Shown piece by piece: positions 42,364 through 50,883 of a stretch of DNA of 64,000 nucleotides (position 1 is its first letter; the number at the start of each line of letters is the position of its first letter). The stretch is from Neoroseomonas eburnea (lineage in GTDB: Bacteria > Pseudomonadota > Alphaproteobacteria > Acetobacterales > Acetobacteraceae): assembly GCF_018129005.1 (NCBI RefSeq), contig NZ_JAAEDL010000004.1, forward strand, positions 62,001-126,000. The letters run 5' to 3'. Under the pieces are notes generated by a model, which worked only from the letters and a program-made list of their open reading frames with translations, was not told where the DNA came from and made no database searches. Both the position numbers and the translations under genes were made by a program.

Positions 42364-43283
42364 CGCCGGGCCTCTGCCCGATCACCGGCGCGCCCGCCGC
42401 GCTGGTGCAGGAGGTTTCGGCCGGCCTGCTGCGCGGGCTATGGCGCCGCGCCTTCGGCGTGGCGCCGACGCCGCTGCCGCAGGGCCGGATCGGGATCTAC
42501 CGTGCCCCCTGCGGCCTGGTGTTCTTCGCCCCCGCCGAGGAAGGCGACGGTGCCTTTTATGAGGCGCTGTACCGTCGCCTCGACGCCGGCGGGCGGGTAC
42601 GAGCCGCCGGGCGGGACCGCGCCGAGTACCCGCATGCCGCGGCGCGCATCCGGGCGGGCGATGCCGTGCTGGAGGTGGGCGCCGGCGCCGGCGCCTTCGC
42701 ACGCTTCATTCCGCATGCGCGCTATGTCGGGCTGGACCCCAACCCTGGCGCGTATGCGGCGCCGGCAGGCGAGGTCCGCTCGGAGAGCCTTGCCGGCCAC
42801 GCCGCGGCGCATCAAGGCGCCTACGACACCGCCTGCGCCTTCCAGGTCATCGAGCATGTCGCCGACCCGGTGCGCCTCGCCGCGGACATGGTGCGCTGCC
42901 TGAAGCCGGGCGGGTTGCTGATGCTCGGCGCGCCGGTCTGGCCCTCGGCCATGACGGCGATCCCCGATTTCGTCTTCAACGCGCCGCCGCACCACCTCTC
43001 CTGGTGGAACGCCGGGGCGATGCAGGCGCTGGCGGATCGTCTCGGCCTCGTCGTCGAGGAGATCCGCCCCCTGCCGCCCGTCGCGGCCCAGCCGCTGATC
43101 CACTGGATGGGGCGGCTGTCGCCGGTGAAGACAGACCCCGACGGCCCCTGGTTCGCCGCGCGCCGGTCCTGGTACGCGGCGCTGGCGGCCGCCTTCGCGC
43201 TGGGGCGGGCGGCCTCGGCGATGCTGCCGTTTCCGCGCAACGCCGCGCCGATGTTCGTGCTGCTGGCGGCGCGCAAGCCTTGA
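42360..43283 (+). CDS. Class I SAM-dependent methyltransferase
   Basis: A 307-residue methyltransferase with a cysteine-containing leader (GLCPITGAPAALVQE and the later RAPCGLVFFAP), as in the family with an N-terminal zinc-ribbon-like part. The core has DAVLEVGAGAGAFARFI (motif I), YVGLDPNPGAYA, CAFQVIEHVADPVRLAADMVRCLKPGGLLMLGAP (motifs II-IV) and NAPPHHLSWWNAGAM, which is common in methyltransferases acting on glycans or lipids. The start is the GTG at 42360, which overlaps the upstream glycosyltransferase stop codon. Confidence 0.87.
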   Translation: MTPGLCPITGAPAALVQEVSAGLLRGLWRRAFGVAPTPLPQGRIGIYRAPCGLVFFAPAEEGDGAFYEALYRRLDAGGRVRAAGRDRAEYPHAAARIRAGDAVLEVGAGAGAFARFIPHARYVGLDPNPGAYAAPAGEVRSESLAGHAAAHQGAYDTACAFQVIEHVADPVRLAADMVRCLKPGGLLMLGAPVWPSAMTAIPDFVFNAPPHHLSWWNAGAMQALADRLGLVVEEIRPLPPVAAQPLIHWMGRLSPVKTDPDGPWFAARRSWYAALAAAFALGRAASAMLPFPRNAAPMFVLLAARKP

Positions 43284-43317
43284 CGCGGGGGGCGGCCTCG
43301 CCGTTCCTGGCAGCCCG

Positions 43318-44316
43318 ATGCCCGACTCCGTGACCGCCTTCGCACCGCTCGCCACCGAGCGTTTCCTGCTGCGGCCCCTGCGCGCGGAGGATGCGGCGGA
43401 GCTTCACCGCTTGGTCAATGACTGGGAGGTGGCGAAGACACTCGCCCGGGTGCCCTTTCCCTATCCGCGCGACTTGGCGGATGAATGGATCGGCTCCACC
43501 GCCGAACGGGTCGCGGCCGGGGAGGCCTACCACCTCGCGATCGCGCGGCGGGAGGACGACGTGCTGGTCGGCTGCGTTGGCCTGACCCTCGACGTCGCCG
43601 CGCGCAGCGCCGAGCTTGGCTACTGGGTCGGGCGGCGCCACTGGGGGCAGGGGATCGCGCCCGAGGCCGCCGGGCGGCTGTCCCGCTGGGCGCTGGCCAA
43701 CCTCAACATCGACCGGCTGACGGCCAGTGCGCTGACCGACAATGCGCGCTCTGCCGCGGTGCTCACGCGCATCGGCTTTCGCGAGACGGGCGCGGGCGCG
43801 CAGGACTTCCTTTCCCGCGGCGGCGCCATGCCGGTGCGGCTCTTCGAGGCCGGGCGCGCGGATTTCGCGCCGCCGCCGGCTGCCCCCGCCGCCGCGCCGG
43901 AAGCCGCAGCCGACAGCAAGCCGATCCTGCTCGTCGCCGCCGTCGGGCTGATCGACGCCGACAACCGCGTGCTGCTGGCCCGTCGGCCGGAGGGCAAGCC
44001 GCTGGCGGGCCTGTGGGAGTTCCCCGGCGGCAAGGTGCATCCCGGCGAGACGCCGGAACGCGCCCTGATCCGCGAACTCAAGGAGGAACTCGGCATCGAC
44101 GTGACCGAGGCCTGCCTGGCGCCCTTCGCCTTCGCCTCCCACGGCTACGAGGCCTTCCACCTGCTGATGCCGCTGTATCTCTGCCGCCGCTGGCAGGGGC
44201 AGGTGACGGCGATGGAGGGCCAGACGCTGGCCTGGGTGAGACCGATGCGGCTCGCCGACTACGCGATGCCGCCGGCGGACCGGCCGCTGGTCGCGCTGCT
44301 GCGGGACTTCTTGTAG
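43318..44316 (+). CDS. Fused GNAT acetyltransferase and MutT-type Nudix hydrolase
   Basis: A 332-residue protein of two enzymes. Residues about 5-185 are a RimJ/RimL-like GNAT acetyltransferase (FLLRPLRAEDAAELHRLV, LGYWVGRRHWGQGIAPEAAG for acetyl-CoA, and LTASALTDNARSAAVLTRIGF). After an Ala/Pro linker, residues about 200-332 are a Nudix domain with LLVAAVGLIDADNRVLLARRPEGKPLAGLWEFPGGKV and a complete Nudix box, GGKVHPGETPERALIREL followed by KEELGID. It would hydrolyse oxidised dNTPs such as 8-oxo-dGTP and acetylate an unknown amine. This fusion is known in Acetobacteraceae, I believe. It starts 34 bases after the methyltransferase. Confidence 0.92.
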   Translation: MPDSVTAFAPLATERFLLRPLRAEDAAELHRLVNDWEVAKTLARVPFPYPRDLADEWIGSTAERVAAGEAYHLAIARREDDVLVGCVGLTLDVAARSAELGYWVGRRHWGQGIAPEAAGRLSRWALANLNIDRLTASALTDNARSAAVLTRIGFRETGAGAQDFLSRGGAMPVRLFEAGRADFAPPPAAPAAAPEAAADSKPILLVAAVGLIDADNRVLLARRPEGKPLAGLWEFPGGKVHPGETPERALIRELKEELGIDVTEACLAPFAFASHGYEAFHLLMPLYLCRRWQGQVTAMEGQTLAWVRPMRLADYAMPPADRPLVALLRDFL

Positions 44317-44514
44317 GCGCCTCAAGCGCCGGCGCCGGCCCCCGCCGGCTCGGCTTCGCGCCGCGTACTGGCGCATCGGCGGCGGCTGCCGGTTTGGGCG
44401 CGGTCGCCCGTCGGGCTCCCGGCCCGAGGCAGGGCCCCCGGCCGCAGGGTGCTCCCCTCCGGCATTGGTCTGTGCCCGGCTCCCGCCTATCCTTGCGCAT
44501 CCGAGGAGATGCCG

Positions 44515-45279
44515 ATGCCCAACCCGACCGCCTGCCTGCTCATCATCGGCAACGAGGTGCTGTCGGGCCGCACCCAGGACGCCAACCTGAGGTACATCGC
44601 GACGCGCCTCGGCGAGATCGGCATCCCGCTGCGCGAGGCGCGCGTCATCCCCGACGTGCGGGAGACGATCGTCGCCACGGTGAACGAGGTACGGGCGAAG
44701 TACGACCATGTCTTCACCACCGGCGGGATCGGCCCGACGCATGACGACATCACCAGCGAATGCGTCGCCGAGGCCTTCGGCGTGCCCTGGGAGCCGCACC
44801 CGGAGGCATGGAGGCGGATGGAGGGGCACTATGCCCGCCAGACCCCGCCGGGCGACTTCAACCCGGCGCGCCAGCGCATGGCGACCATGCCGCGCGGTGC
44901 CGCGCTGATCGACAACATCATCTCCGTCGCACCCGGCTTCACCATGGGCAATGTCCATGTCATGGCCGGCGTGCCGCGCATCATGCAGGCGATGTTCGAG
45001 GCGCTGGCGCCGACCCTGCAGGGCGGTCCGCCGATCGTCTCCGCTGCCGTGCATGCCAACGGGCTGATGGAAGGCCGCATCGCCGAGGGCCTCGCCGACA
45101 TCCAGAAGCGTTACCCGGAGGTCGATATCGGCTCCTACCCCTATTACCGTACGGGCGGCGGCGGGGTCGCGGTGGTGGCCAAGGGCATCGATGGAGCGGC
45201 GGTGAAGCAGGCTGCGCACGACGTGCTGGTCTTCATGCGCGCCTGCGGGGGACATCCGGTGGAAGGCGAGCCGAGCTGA
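44515..45279 (+). CDS. CinA/MoaB-like molybdopterin-binding-fold protein
   Basis: A 254-residue protein of the MoCF (molybdopterin-binding) fold without the C-terminal CinA amidase domain. ACLLIIGNEVLSGRTQDANLRYIATRLGEIGI is the typical start, DHVFTTGGIGPTHDDITSECVAEAFG the central signature, and GFTMGNVHVMAGVPRIMQAM the next one. Such stand-alone proteins are found in alphaproteobacteria, and a role in NAD-related pyrophosphatase activity has been shown for CinA relatives. The ATG at 44515 has GAGGAG eight bases upstream; the ATG at 44509 is too close to it. It ends near a double Family B repeat. Confidence 0.9.
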   Translation: MPNPTACLLIIGNEVLSGRTQDANLRYIATRLGEIGIPLREARVIPDVRETIVATVNEVRAKYDHVFTTGGIGPTHDDITSECVAEAFGVPWEPHPEAWRRMEGHYARQTPPGDFNPARQRMATMPRGAALIDNIISVAPGFTMGNVHVMAGVPRIMQAMFEALAPTLQGGPPIVSAAVHANGLMEGRIAEGLADIQKRYPEVDIGSYPYYRTGGGGVAVVAKGIDGAAVKQAAHDVLVFMRACGGHPVEGEPS

Positions 45280-45298
45280 AGCCGCCCGCGCCTCGGCG

Positions 45299-45585
45299 GG
45301 GAGTGATACGAGCGGCCCGTTGGAATGACCGGTGAGGGCGGGATCCGAGGGGAGGAGCCCCTCCAAGCCACCCCGCCAAAGGCCCGAGGCCCTTGGAAAC
45401 CGTCATCTGGTGCCGCGTGGTTCAGACAGTCCAATCGCTTCGGGCGGATTTCGGCACTGATCCTGACAGTGGCGCACGGTGCCAGGTATCGGCTTCCAAA
45501 GGCCCTGGGCCTTTGGTGGGGAGAGCCCGAGAGGGGCAAAGCCCCTCTCGGTTCCACAGGTCAGGCAAACGGGCCGTTGGTATGA
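45299..45585. repeat. Double Family B repeat within Family A-like ends (copy B5)
   Basis: The 430-base gap 45280-45709 between convergent genes holds an inverted B copy (hairpin 2 near 45347-45364; hairpin 1 at 45376-45396) and a direct B copy (hairpin 1 at 45495-45516, CCAAAGGCCCTGGGCCTTTGG; hairpin 2 at 45527-45551, CCGAGAGGGGC/GCCCCTCTCGG). GATACGAGCGGC at 45304 and GGCCGTTGGTAT at 45573 match internal and terminal parts of Family A. 45586-45709 has nothing recognisable. Confidence 0.8.
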
Positions 45586-45709
45586 TGCCGCATGACCTCA
45601 TCGGTGCGGCTCGGCGGCTCGGCGGCGCGCGGGGCTGGCGGGGCGGCCGCGCGCGACACCGGGATCCTGATACTTGGTCAGCCGAAGGGCTGGCCGGCAT
45701 GATGCCCGT

Positions 45710-46678
45710 TCACGCGACGGGCTGATCGGCCATCTCGAACAGCAGCATCAGGCTGCGCTGGAACAGGCTGTGGTTGTCGTCGGCGACGAGGGCGACCACC
45801 AGCCGCCCGTCGTGCCGCGCCACCGCGACGCCTTCGTAGTTCTCCGCCGGCACGACGGTGCCGTCGAGGCGGAGGATCTCCGCCCCTTCCAGCACCGCGC
45901 CGGGCCTGGCCGCGACGATCGCCCCGGCGGGCACGCGCGCCAGCCGCCCGGTGAAGCCGCCGAGCCAGGAGAAGGCGCGCTCCAGCACGAGCGCGCCGCC
46001 ATCCGGCAAGCCGGCGGCGTCCACCGGCACCATGCCGGGTGCCGGGCGCCAGGCCAGCGCCACCCAGCCGCCCGGCCCGCCGAACCAAGCGCGGCGCAGT
46101 TCCGGGGCGCCTTCAGGCGCCAAGCCTTCGGCGATGGCGAAGAGGCGGCCATCCGCCAGCACCGTGAGCGATTCCAGCGCGGCATTGAACGGCGCGCGAT
46201 CAAGCCCCGGCGGGGGCGCGACATAGGCGCCGGGGCCGTCGAGGCGGCGATAGGCCCGGATGCGGTGCCAGCGTTCGAAGCCGACCAGCCAGGTGCCGTC
46301 GGGCAGATGGGCGAGGGCCTCCGCATCGCCGGCATGGCCGGGCGGCAGGGCCTGGCCGGCGCCGTCGCCGAGCGGCCCCGACGCGATCGGCTCCAGCGCA
46401 GCGGCGCGCCCATCCCGCAGCAGGATGCGCGCCTGTGCCCAGCGCGCGCGGTCGTCGATCATCGTGGCGAGGAGGCTGTCGTCGAGATGGATGCCGGACA
46501 GGCCGCCGGCGCCGAGGCGCGCCGTGTCGATCTCGAAGCCGCCAAGGCTGCGCAACGCCCCGGTCAGCGGCACCGGCGGCAAGGCCGTCCCGGCCGAGCG
46601 CGGCTCCGGCCCCCAGGGCGTCCCCAGGCATCCGCTGGCCAAGACCCCCGCCGCGAGAACAGCGCGCCGCGTCGCCAT
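45710..46678 (-). CDS. Lipoprotein, esterase-like activity of phytase family
   Basis: A 322-residue exported protein. The start has twin arginines and a lipobox (MATRRAVLAAGVLASGCLGT), so it should be a membrane-attached lipoprotein with Cys17 as the lipidated residue. The mature part is a beta-propeller-like repeat: LGGFEIDTARLGAGGLSGIHLDD, GDAEALAHLPDGTWLVGFERWHRI, ALESLTVLADGRLFAIAEG and ENYEGVAVARHDGRLVVALVADDNHS. These match the family called esterase-like activity of phytase. The substrate is uncertain. It lies downstream of cobT on the same strand, with a reduced Family B hairpin between them. Confidence 0.87.
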   Translation of the reverse strand: MATRRAVLAAGVLASGCLGTPWGPEPRSAGTALPPVPLTGALRSLGGFEIDTARLGAGGLSGIHLDDSLLATMIDDRARWAQARILLRDGRAAALEPIASGPLGDGAGQALPPGHAGDAEALAHLPDGTWLVGFERWHRIRAYRRLDGPGAYVAPPPGLDRAPFNAALESLTVLADGRLFAIAEGLAPEGAPELRRAWFGGPGGWVALAWRPAPGMVPVDAAGLPDGGALVLERAFSWLGGFTGRLARVPAGAIVAARPGAVLEGAEILRLDGTVVPAENYEGVAVARHDGRLVVALVADDNHSLFQRSLMLLFEMADQPVA

Positions 46679-46715
46679 GGGTCGCGCCTGCCCCTCCGGC
46701 GCGCCTTGCCGACCG

Positions 46716-46755
46716 CCAAAGGAAGGAGGGGGTCCGGGGGAGTTCCCTCCCCCGG
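46716..46755 (+). repeat. Reduced Family B repeat (copy B6)
   Basis: CCAAAGGAAGG (one arm of hairpin 1 only) is followed by the hairpin CCGGGGGAG (46734-46742), loop TTCC, CTCCCCCGG (46747-46755). It is the twin of the element at 27670-27727 and shares its loop. Confidence 0.7.
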
Positions 46756-46802
46756 CCTTCTTCACCACCGTTGCGCGGCGCACGCCCCGCCCCGGCCGCG
46801 CC

Positions 46803-48677
46803 TCACACCAGCACGGGCCCGCGTTCCGCGGCGGCCCTCTGCCATGCCTCGGCCGCGTCCTCGTCGAACAGCTCGGCGAGCTTCTTCATCATCGTGCCGC
46901 CGAGTTCCTCGGCATCCACGATCGTCACCGCCCGGCGGTAGTACCGCGTCACGTCATGGCCGATGCCGATGGCGATCAGCTCCACGTGATTGCGGCCTTC
47001 GATCTCGTGGATGACCTTGCGGAGGTGGCGCTCGAGGTAGTTGCCCGGGTTCACCGACAGGGTGCTGTCATCGACCGGGGCGCCGTCGCTGATCACCATC
47101 AGGATGCGCCGGTGCTCGGGACGGGTGGCGAGCCGCTTGTAGGCCCATTCCAGCGCCTCCCCATCGATGTTCTCCTTGAGCAGCCCTTCGCGCAGCATCA
47201 GGCCGAGATTCTTGCGCGCACGGCGCCACGGAGCATCGGCGGCCTTGTAGATGACATGGCGCAGGTCGTTGAGGCGGCCGGGATTGCGCGGCTTGCCTTC
47301 CTGCACCCAGCGCTCGCGGCTCTGCCCGCCCTTCCAGGCGCGCGTCGTGAAGCCGAGGATCTCGGTCTTCACCGCGCAGCGTTCCAGCGTGCGGGCGAGG
47401 ATGTCGCAGCACATCGCCGCCACCGTGATCGGCCGCCCGCGCATCGAGCCGGAATTGTCGATCAGCAGGGAGACGACGGTGTCGCGGAAATCCGTGTCGC
47501 GCTCGTGCTTGTAGGACAGCGCATGCATCGGGTTGGTGACGACGCGCGTCAGCCGTGCCGCGTCGAGGATGCCTTCCTCGAGGTCGAAATCCCAGGCGCG
47601 CTGCTGCTGCGCGAGCAGCCGCCGCTGCAGCCGGTTGGCGAGCTTGGAGACGACGCCCTGCAGGTGGGAAAGCTGCTGGTCGAGCTGCTGGCGCAGCCGC
47701 GTCAGCTCGTCCGGGTCGCAGAGATCCTCGGCCGAAACCACCTCGTCGAACTGGGTGGTGAAGGCGTGGTAGCGGGTGGTGTCGTCGACCTGCGGCACCT
47801 CGCGGCGCTGCTGCGGGCCGCCGGGCTTGTCGTCCCCGTCGGCGGCGGCGCCGTCCTCCTCGGTCTCCTCGCCTTCCTCCTCGGCGGCCTCGCCCTGCAT
47901 CTGCTCGGGCTGGGCGCCGAGCATCTGGTCTTCCTGCTCGGAGGAGGACTGGCCTTCGCCGGACTGGTCCTGCTGGGGGCTGCTCTCGCCGCCCTCCTCG
48001 CCTTCCTCGTCCTGCTGCTCGCTCTCGGCCTCCACCTCCGCCTCGGCGAGGTCGAGGGCGGTCAGCAGCTTGCGGGCGGCCTTGGCGAAGGCGACCTGGT
48101 CCTCGGCGGAGGCGGCCATCTCGGCCAGCGCCTCATCGGCCTTCTCGCCGAGCGTGTCGCGCCAGAGGTCGAGCACGCGATGTGCGACCTCGGGCGCGGC
48201 TTCCCCGGTCAGCTTCTCCCGCGCGATCATCGCGAGCGCTGCCGGCAGCGGAAGCTGGTCCTTCCGCGTCATCCGGTCGTAGCCCTCGGCTTCGCATTCC
48301 TCGGTCAGCTTGGCGCGCAGATTCGCGGCCACGCCGGCCATGTGCTTCGAGCCGACCGTCTCGACCCGCACCTGCTCCAGCGCATCGAACACCTCGCGCG
48401 CCTCGCGCTTGCCGGGCACGCGCTGGGCGTGCAGGGATTCGTCGTGGTGGCGCAGGCGCAGGGCGGCGGCATCGGCGGCGCCGCGCAGCTTGGCCATCTC
48501 GGCCGCCGGCAGGGCGCGGGTCGGCAGCGGCAGGCGCACGCGCTTGCCGGCGACGCCGGAGGGGCCTGGCTGGAAGGCCACCTGCACCTCGGGGTCGGCA
48601 TGCGCGATGGCGCGCAGCGCGCCGGCGGTGGCACGCTTGAATTCTTCCTGCCGCGTCAGGTCCTGCTTGCCGGACAT
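46803..48677 (-). CDS. cobT: Aerobic cobaltochelatase subunit CobT
   Basis: A 624-residue subunit of the CobNST cobaltochelatase, which inserts cobalt into hydrogenobyrinate a,c-diamide in vitamin B12 synthesis. The first 200 residues are helical. An extended acidic low-complexity region at about 215-300 ([21 protein letters not shown]) joins them to a von Willebrand A domain with the MIDAS motif [13 protein letters not shown] and [16 protein letters not shown]. The acidic linker is typical of CobT. It lies on the same strand downstream of cobS, about 160 bases apart; this spacer is empty. No cobN is in the window. Confidence 0.96.
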   Translation of the reverse strand: MSGKQDLTRQEEFKRATAGALRAIAHADPEVQVAFQPGPSGVAGKRVRLPLPTRALPAAEMAKLRGAADAAALRLRHHDESLHAQRVPGKREAREVFDALEQVRVETVGSKHMAGVAANLRAKLTEECEAEGYDRMTRKDQLPLPAALAMIAREKLTGEAAPEVAHRVLDLWRDTLGEKADEALAEMAASAEDQVAFAKAARKLLTALDLAEAEVEAESEQQDEEGEEGGESSPQQDQSGEGQSSSEQEDQMLGAQPEQMQGEAAEEEGEETEEDGAAADGDDKPGGPQQRREVPQVDDTTRYHAFTTQFDEVVSAEDLCDPDELTRLRQQLDQQLSHLQGVVSKLANRLQRRLLAQQQRAWDFDLEEGILDAARLTRVVTNPMHALSYKHERDTDFRDTVVSLLIDNSGSMRGRPITVAAMCCDILARTLERCAVKTEILGFTTRAWKGGQSRERWVQEGKPRNPGRLNDLRHVIYKAADAPWRRARKNLGLMLREGLLKENIDGEALEWAYKRLATRPEHRRILMVISDGAPVDDSTLSVNPGNYLERHLRKVIHEIEGRNHVELIAIGIGHDVTRYYRRAVTIVDAEELGGTMMKKLAELFDEDAAEAWQRAAAERGPVLV

Positions 48678-48837
48678 GATAGATGTAGCCTCCGCTTCGC
48701 TCCGGCGGGGCCGGCCTGATTCAGACTTCGCTCCTCGCGCCCGTGGCGCTGCGGGGCTCCGTCATCAGGACGGCCGTCTGCATTGCTGCGTGGTCGGCGT
48801 GGCCCGATCCCGCGCGGGAGGGGGCCACGCCCTGGCC

Positions 48838-49842
48838 TCACCCCGCCTTGCGCAGCAGCCCCGTCGAGACTTCCTCGTTGAAGCAGCGCTGGTAGTACTC
48901 GGCCACAGTCGCGCGCTCCGCCTCGTCGCACTTGTTGAGGAAGGTCAGCCGGAAGGCGAAGCCGACATCGCCGAAGATGCGCGCGTTCTCGGCCCAGGTG
49001 ATGACGGTGCGCGGCGACATCACCGTCGAGATGTCGCCTGCGATGAAGCCGGCGCGCGTCAGGTCGGCGAGCGCCACCATCGCCTCCACCTGCTTCTTCA
49101 TCCTGGCGTCGCCCTCGGCGCCCAGCTTCGCCAGCACGATCTCCGTCTCCTGCTTGTGCGGCAGGTAGTTGAGCGTGGCGACGATCGACCAGCGGTCCAT
49201 CTGGCCCTGATTGATCTGCTGGGTGCCGTGATACAGGCCCGTGGTGTCGCCGAGGCCGACCGTGTTCGCCGTCGCGAACAGGCGGAAATACGGGTTCGGA
49301 CGGATCACCTTGTTCTGGTCGAGCAGCGTCAGCTTGCCCTCGACCTCCAGCACGCGCTGGATCACGAACATCACGTCCGGACGGCCGGCGTCGTACTCGT
49401 CGAAGACCAGCGCGCAGGGGTGCTGCAGCGCCCAGGGGAGGATGCCCTCGCGGAATTCCGTCACCTGCTTGCCGTCCTTGAGGACGATCGCGTCCTTGCC
49501 GATCAGGTCGATGCGGCTGATGTGGCTGTCGAGGTTGACGCGGATGCAGGGCCAGTTGAGCCGTGCGGCCACCTGCTCGATGTGGGTCGACTTGCCGGTG
49601 CCGTGATAGCCCTGGATCATCACGCGGCGATTGAAGGTGAAGCCCGCGACGATGGCGAGCGTCGTCTCCTTGTCGAACCGGTAGGTGCTGTCGACCTCGG
49701 GCACGTGTTCCGTGCGGACCGAGAAGGCCGGGACCTCGAGATCGAGGTCGATCCCGAAGGCCTCGCGCGCCTTCACCGTGATGTCGGGAGCGTCGATCGC
49801 CGAGGTTGGGCGGATTTCGGCGAGTTGGGCGACCTTGTTCAT
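48838..49842 (-). CDS. cobS: Aerobic cobaltochelatase subunit CobS
   Basis: A 334-residue AAA+ ATPase, the partner of CobT in the CobNST complex. It shows [21 protein letters not shown] (Walker A), [19 protein letters not shown] (Walker B), [21 protein letters not shown] (sensor 1 region with the typical ANT) and [14 protein letters not shown]. The N-terminus [21 protein letters not shown] is the family start, so I chose the ATG at 49842 although one 33 bases upstream is in frame. The gene order bolA, J-domain, cobS, cobT is common in alphaproteobacteria. Confidence 0.96.
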   Translation of the reverse strand: MNKVAQLAEIRPTSAIDAPDITVKAREAFGIDLDLEVPAFSVRTEHVPEVDSTYRFDKETTLAIVAGFTFNRRVMIQGYHGTGKSTHIEQVAARLNWPCIRVNLDSHISRIDLIGKDAIVLKDGKQVTEFREGILPWALQHPCALVFDEYDAGRPDVMFVIQRVLEVEGKLTLLDQNKVIRPNPYFRLFATANTVGLGDTTGLYHGTQQINQGQMDRWSIVATLNYLPHKQETEIVLAKLGAEGDARMKKQVEAMVALADLTRAGFIAGDISTVMSPRTVITWAENARIFGDVGFAFRLTFLNKCDEAERATVAEYYQRCFNEEVSTGLLRKAG

Positions 49843-49899
49843 CTCTAGTCCGGTTCCGTCTCTGTCATCAATCATTCTAGGACCGCCGGGGCGATCCGG

Positions 49900-50511
49900 C
49901 TACCCGGCGGCGGCGCCTTCCGCTTCGGCGGTGGCGCGCGCCCGGGCGGGTACGCGTCGCTTCAGCAGGCTGTAGGCGCGGTTGATGTCCTTCAGCCGCT
50001 CTTCCGCCTGGCGATCGCCGCCCGTCGCATCGGGATGATAGCGCTTCGCGAGCTCCTTGTATCGCGCGCGCAACTCACCCTGGTCGAGCGGCCAGACGAG
50101 GCCGAGCAGGTCGAGCGCCGCGCGCAGTTCCGGCGGCGCTTCATGCGTTTCGCGCGGGCGCCGGCGCGGGGTCGGCGCCTCCGCCCCCAGCACGCCGAGC
50201 GGGTCGCGCAGGATTTCCGGGTCGAAGCGGCCGGCGCCGCCGAGCCGCCCGAGCGGCCAGGTCGGCCGCTGCCAGGCCGTGTCGTCGCGCAGATGCGCCT
50301 CGATCTCGGCCGGGGCCATGCCTTTGTAATAGTCCCACGCCTTATTGTAGTCCCGCACATGCGGCAGGCAGAACCATAGGAAGTCACGCAGGGAACGGTC
50401 GCGCGGCGCGCGGAAAAGGCCGGCTTCCCCGCATCCGGGATGGTCGCAGCGGCGCAACGGCGCGGAGGCGCCGTGTTCTTCCGGCGCGTCCTTGCTGCCA
50501 GATTTGGGCAT
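49900..50511 (-). CDS. J-domain protein (DnaJ-like, C-terminal J)
   Basis: A 203-residue protein of the family that precedes cobS in alphaproteobacteria. The N-terminal half has CDHPGCGEAGLFRAPRDRSLRDFLWFCLPHVRDYNKAWDYYKGM, with a possible zinc-binding cysteine pair and the conserved WFC. The J-domain is at the C-terminus (about 135-190): LRAALDLLGLVWPLDQGELRARYKELAKRYHPDATGG, with the HPD motif that stimulates Hsp70, then EERLKDINRAYSLLKR. The start at 50511 diverges from bolA with 87 bases between them. Confidence 0.93.
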   Translation of the reverse strand: MPKSGSKDAPEEHGASAPLRRCDHPGCGEAGLFRAPRDRSLRDFLWFCLPHVRDYNKAWDYYKGMAPAEIEAHLRDDTAWQRPTWPLGRLGGAGRFDPEILRDPLGVLGAEAPTPRRRPRETHEAPPELRAALDLLGLVWPLDQGELRARYKELAKRYHPDATGGDRQAEERLKDINRAYSLLKRRVPARARATAEAEGAAAG

Positions 50512-50598
50512 CCACACGTTATGGGCGGCGCCCGCGCGTCCCGCAAGGCGCGTTACGCCCTCTTGGCAGCGCGACGCAAAGACCGGAAAAGGCGGCAA

Positions 50599-50883
50599 AT
50601 GTCACCAACTCGCGCAGACCGCATCCGCTCCGCCCTGGAGGCGGCCTTCGCCCCGGCCGAGGTCGCGGTGACGGACGACAGTGCGCGCCACGCCGGCCAT
50701 GCCGGCGCGCGGCCGGAGGGCGAGACGCATTTTTCCGTCGCGGTCGTCTCCCCTGCCTTCGCGGGGCAGTCGCGCGTCGCCCGATCGCGCGCGGTGCACG
50801 ATGTGCTGGCGGCGGAATTCGCCTCCGGCCTGCACGCCCTCGCCCTGCGGCTGACGACGCCCGAGGAGGCGGCCCGGCGCTGA
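50599..50883 (+). CDS. bolA: BolA family protein
   Basis: A 94-residue BolA-type protein, which forms an iron-sulfur-cluster complex with monothiol glutaredoxins. The fold shows RIRSALEAAFAPAEVAVTDDS, GETHFSVAVVSPAFAGQSRVARSRAVHDVLAAEF (F-x-G-x-S-x-V-x-R, with the conserved arginine and the VH pair that binds the cluster) and LHALALRLTTPEE. It diverges from the J-domain gene. The stop codon overlaps the start of the next gene (TGATG). The ATG at 50599 agrees with the usual length. Confidence 0.92.
   Translation: MSPTRADRIRSALEAAFAPAEVAVTDDSARHAGHAGARPEGETHFSVAVVSPAFAGQSRVARSRAVHDVLAAEFASGLHALALRLTTPEEAARR

Noticed and set aside
44349-44450. A further repeat family shared by the gaps at 44317-44514 and 53505-53560
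   Set aside because: The similarity (GGCTTCG.GCCG, GCGCGGTCGC, CCCGGCC.GAGGC) is patchy and can be due to GC-rich composition; no common structure was found.
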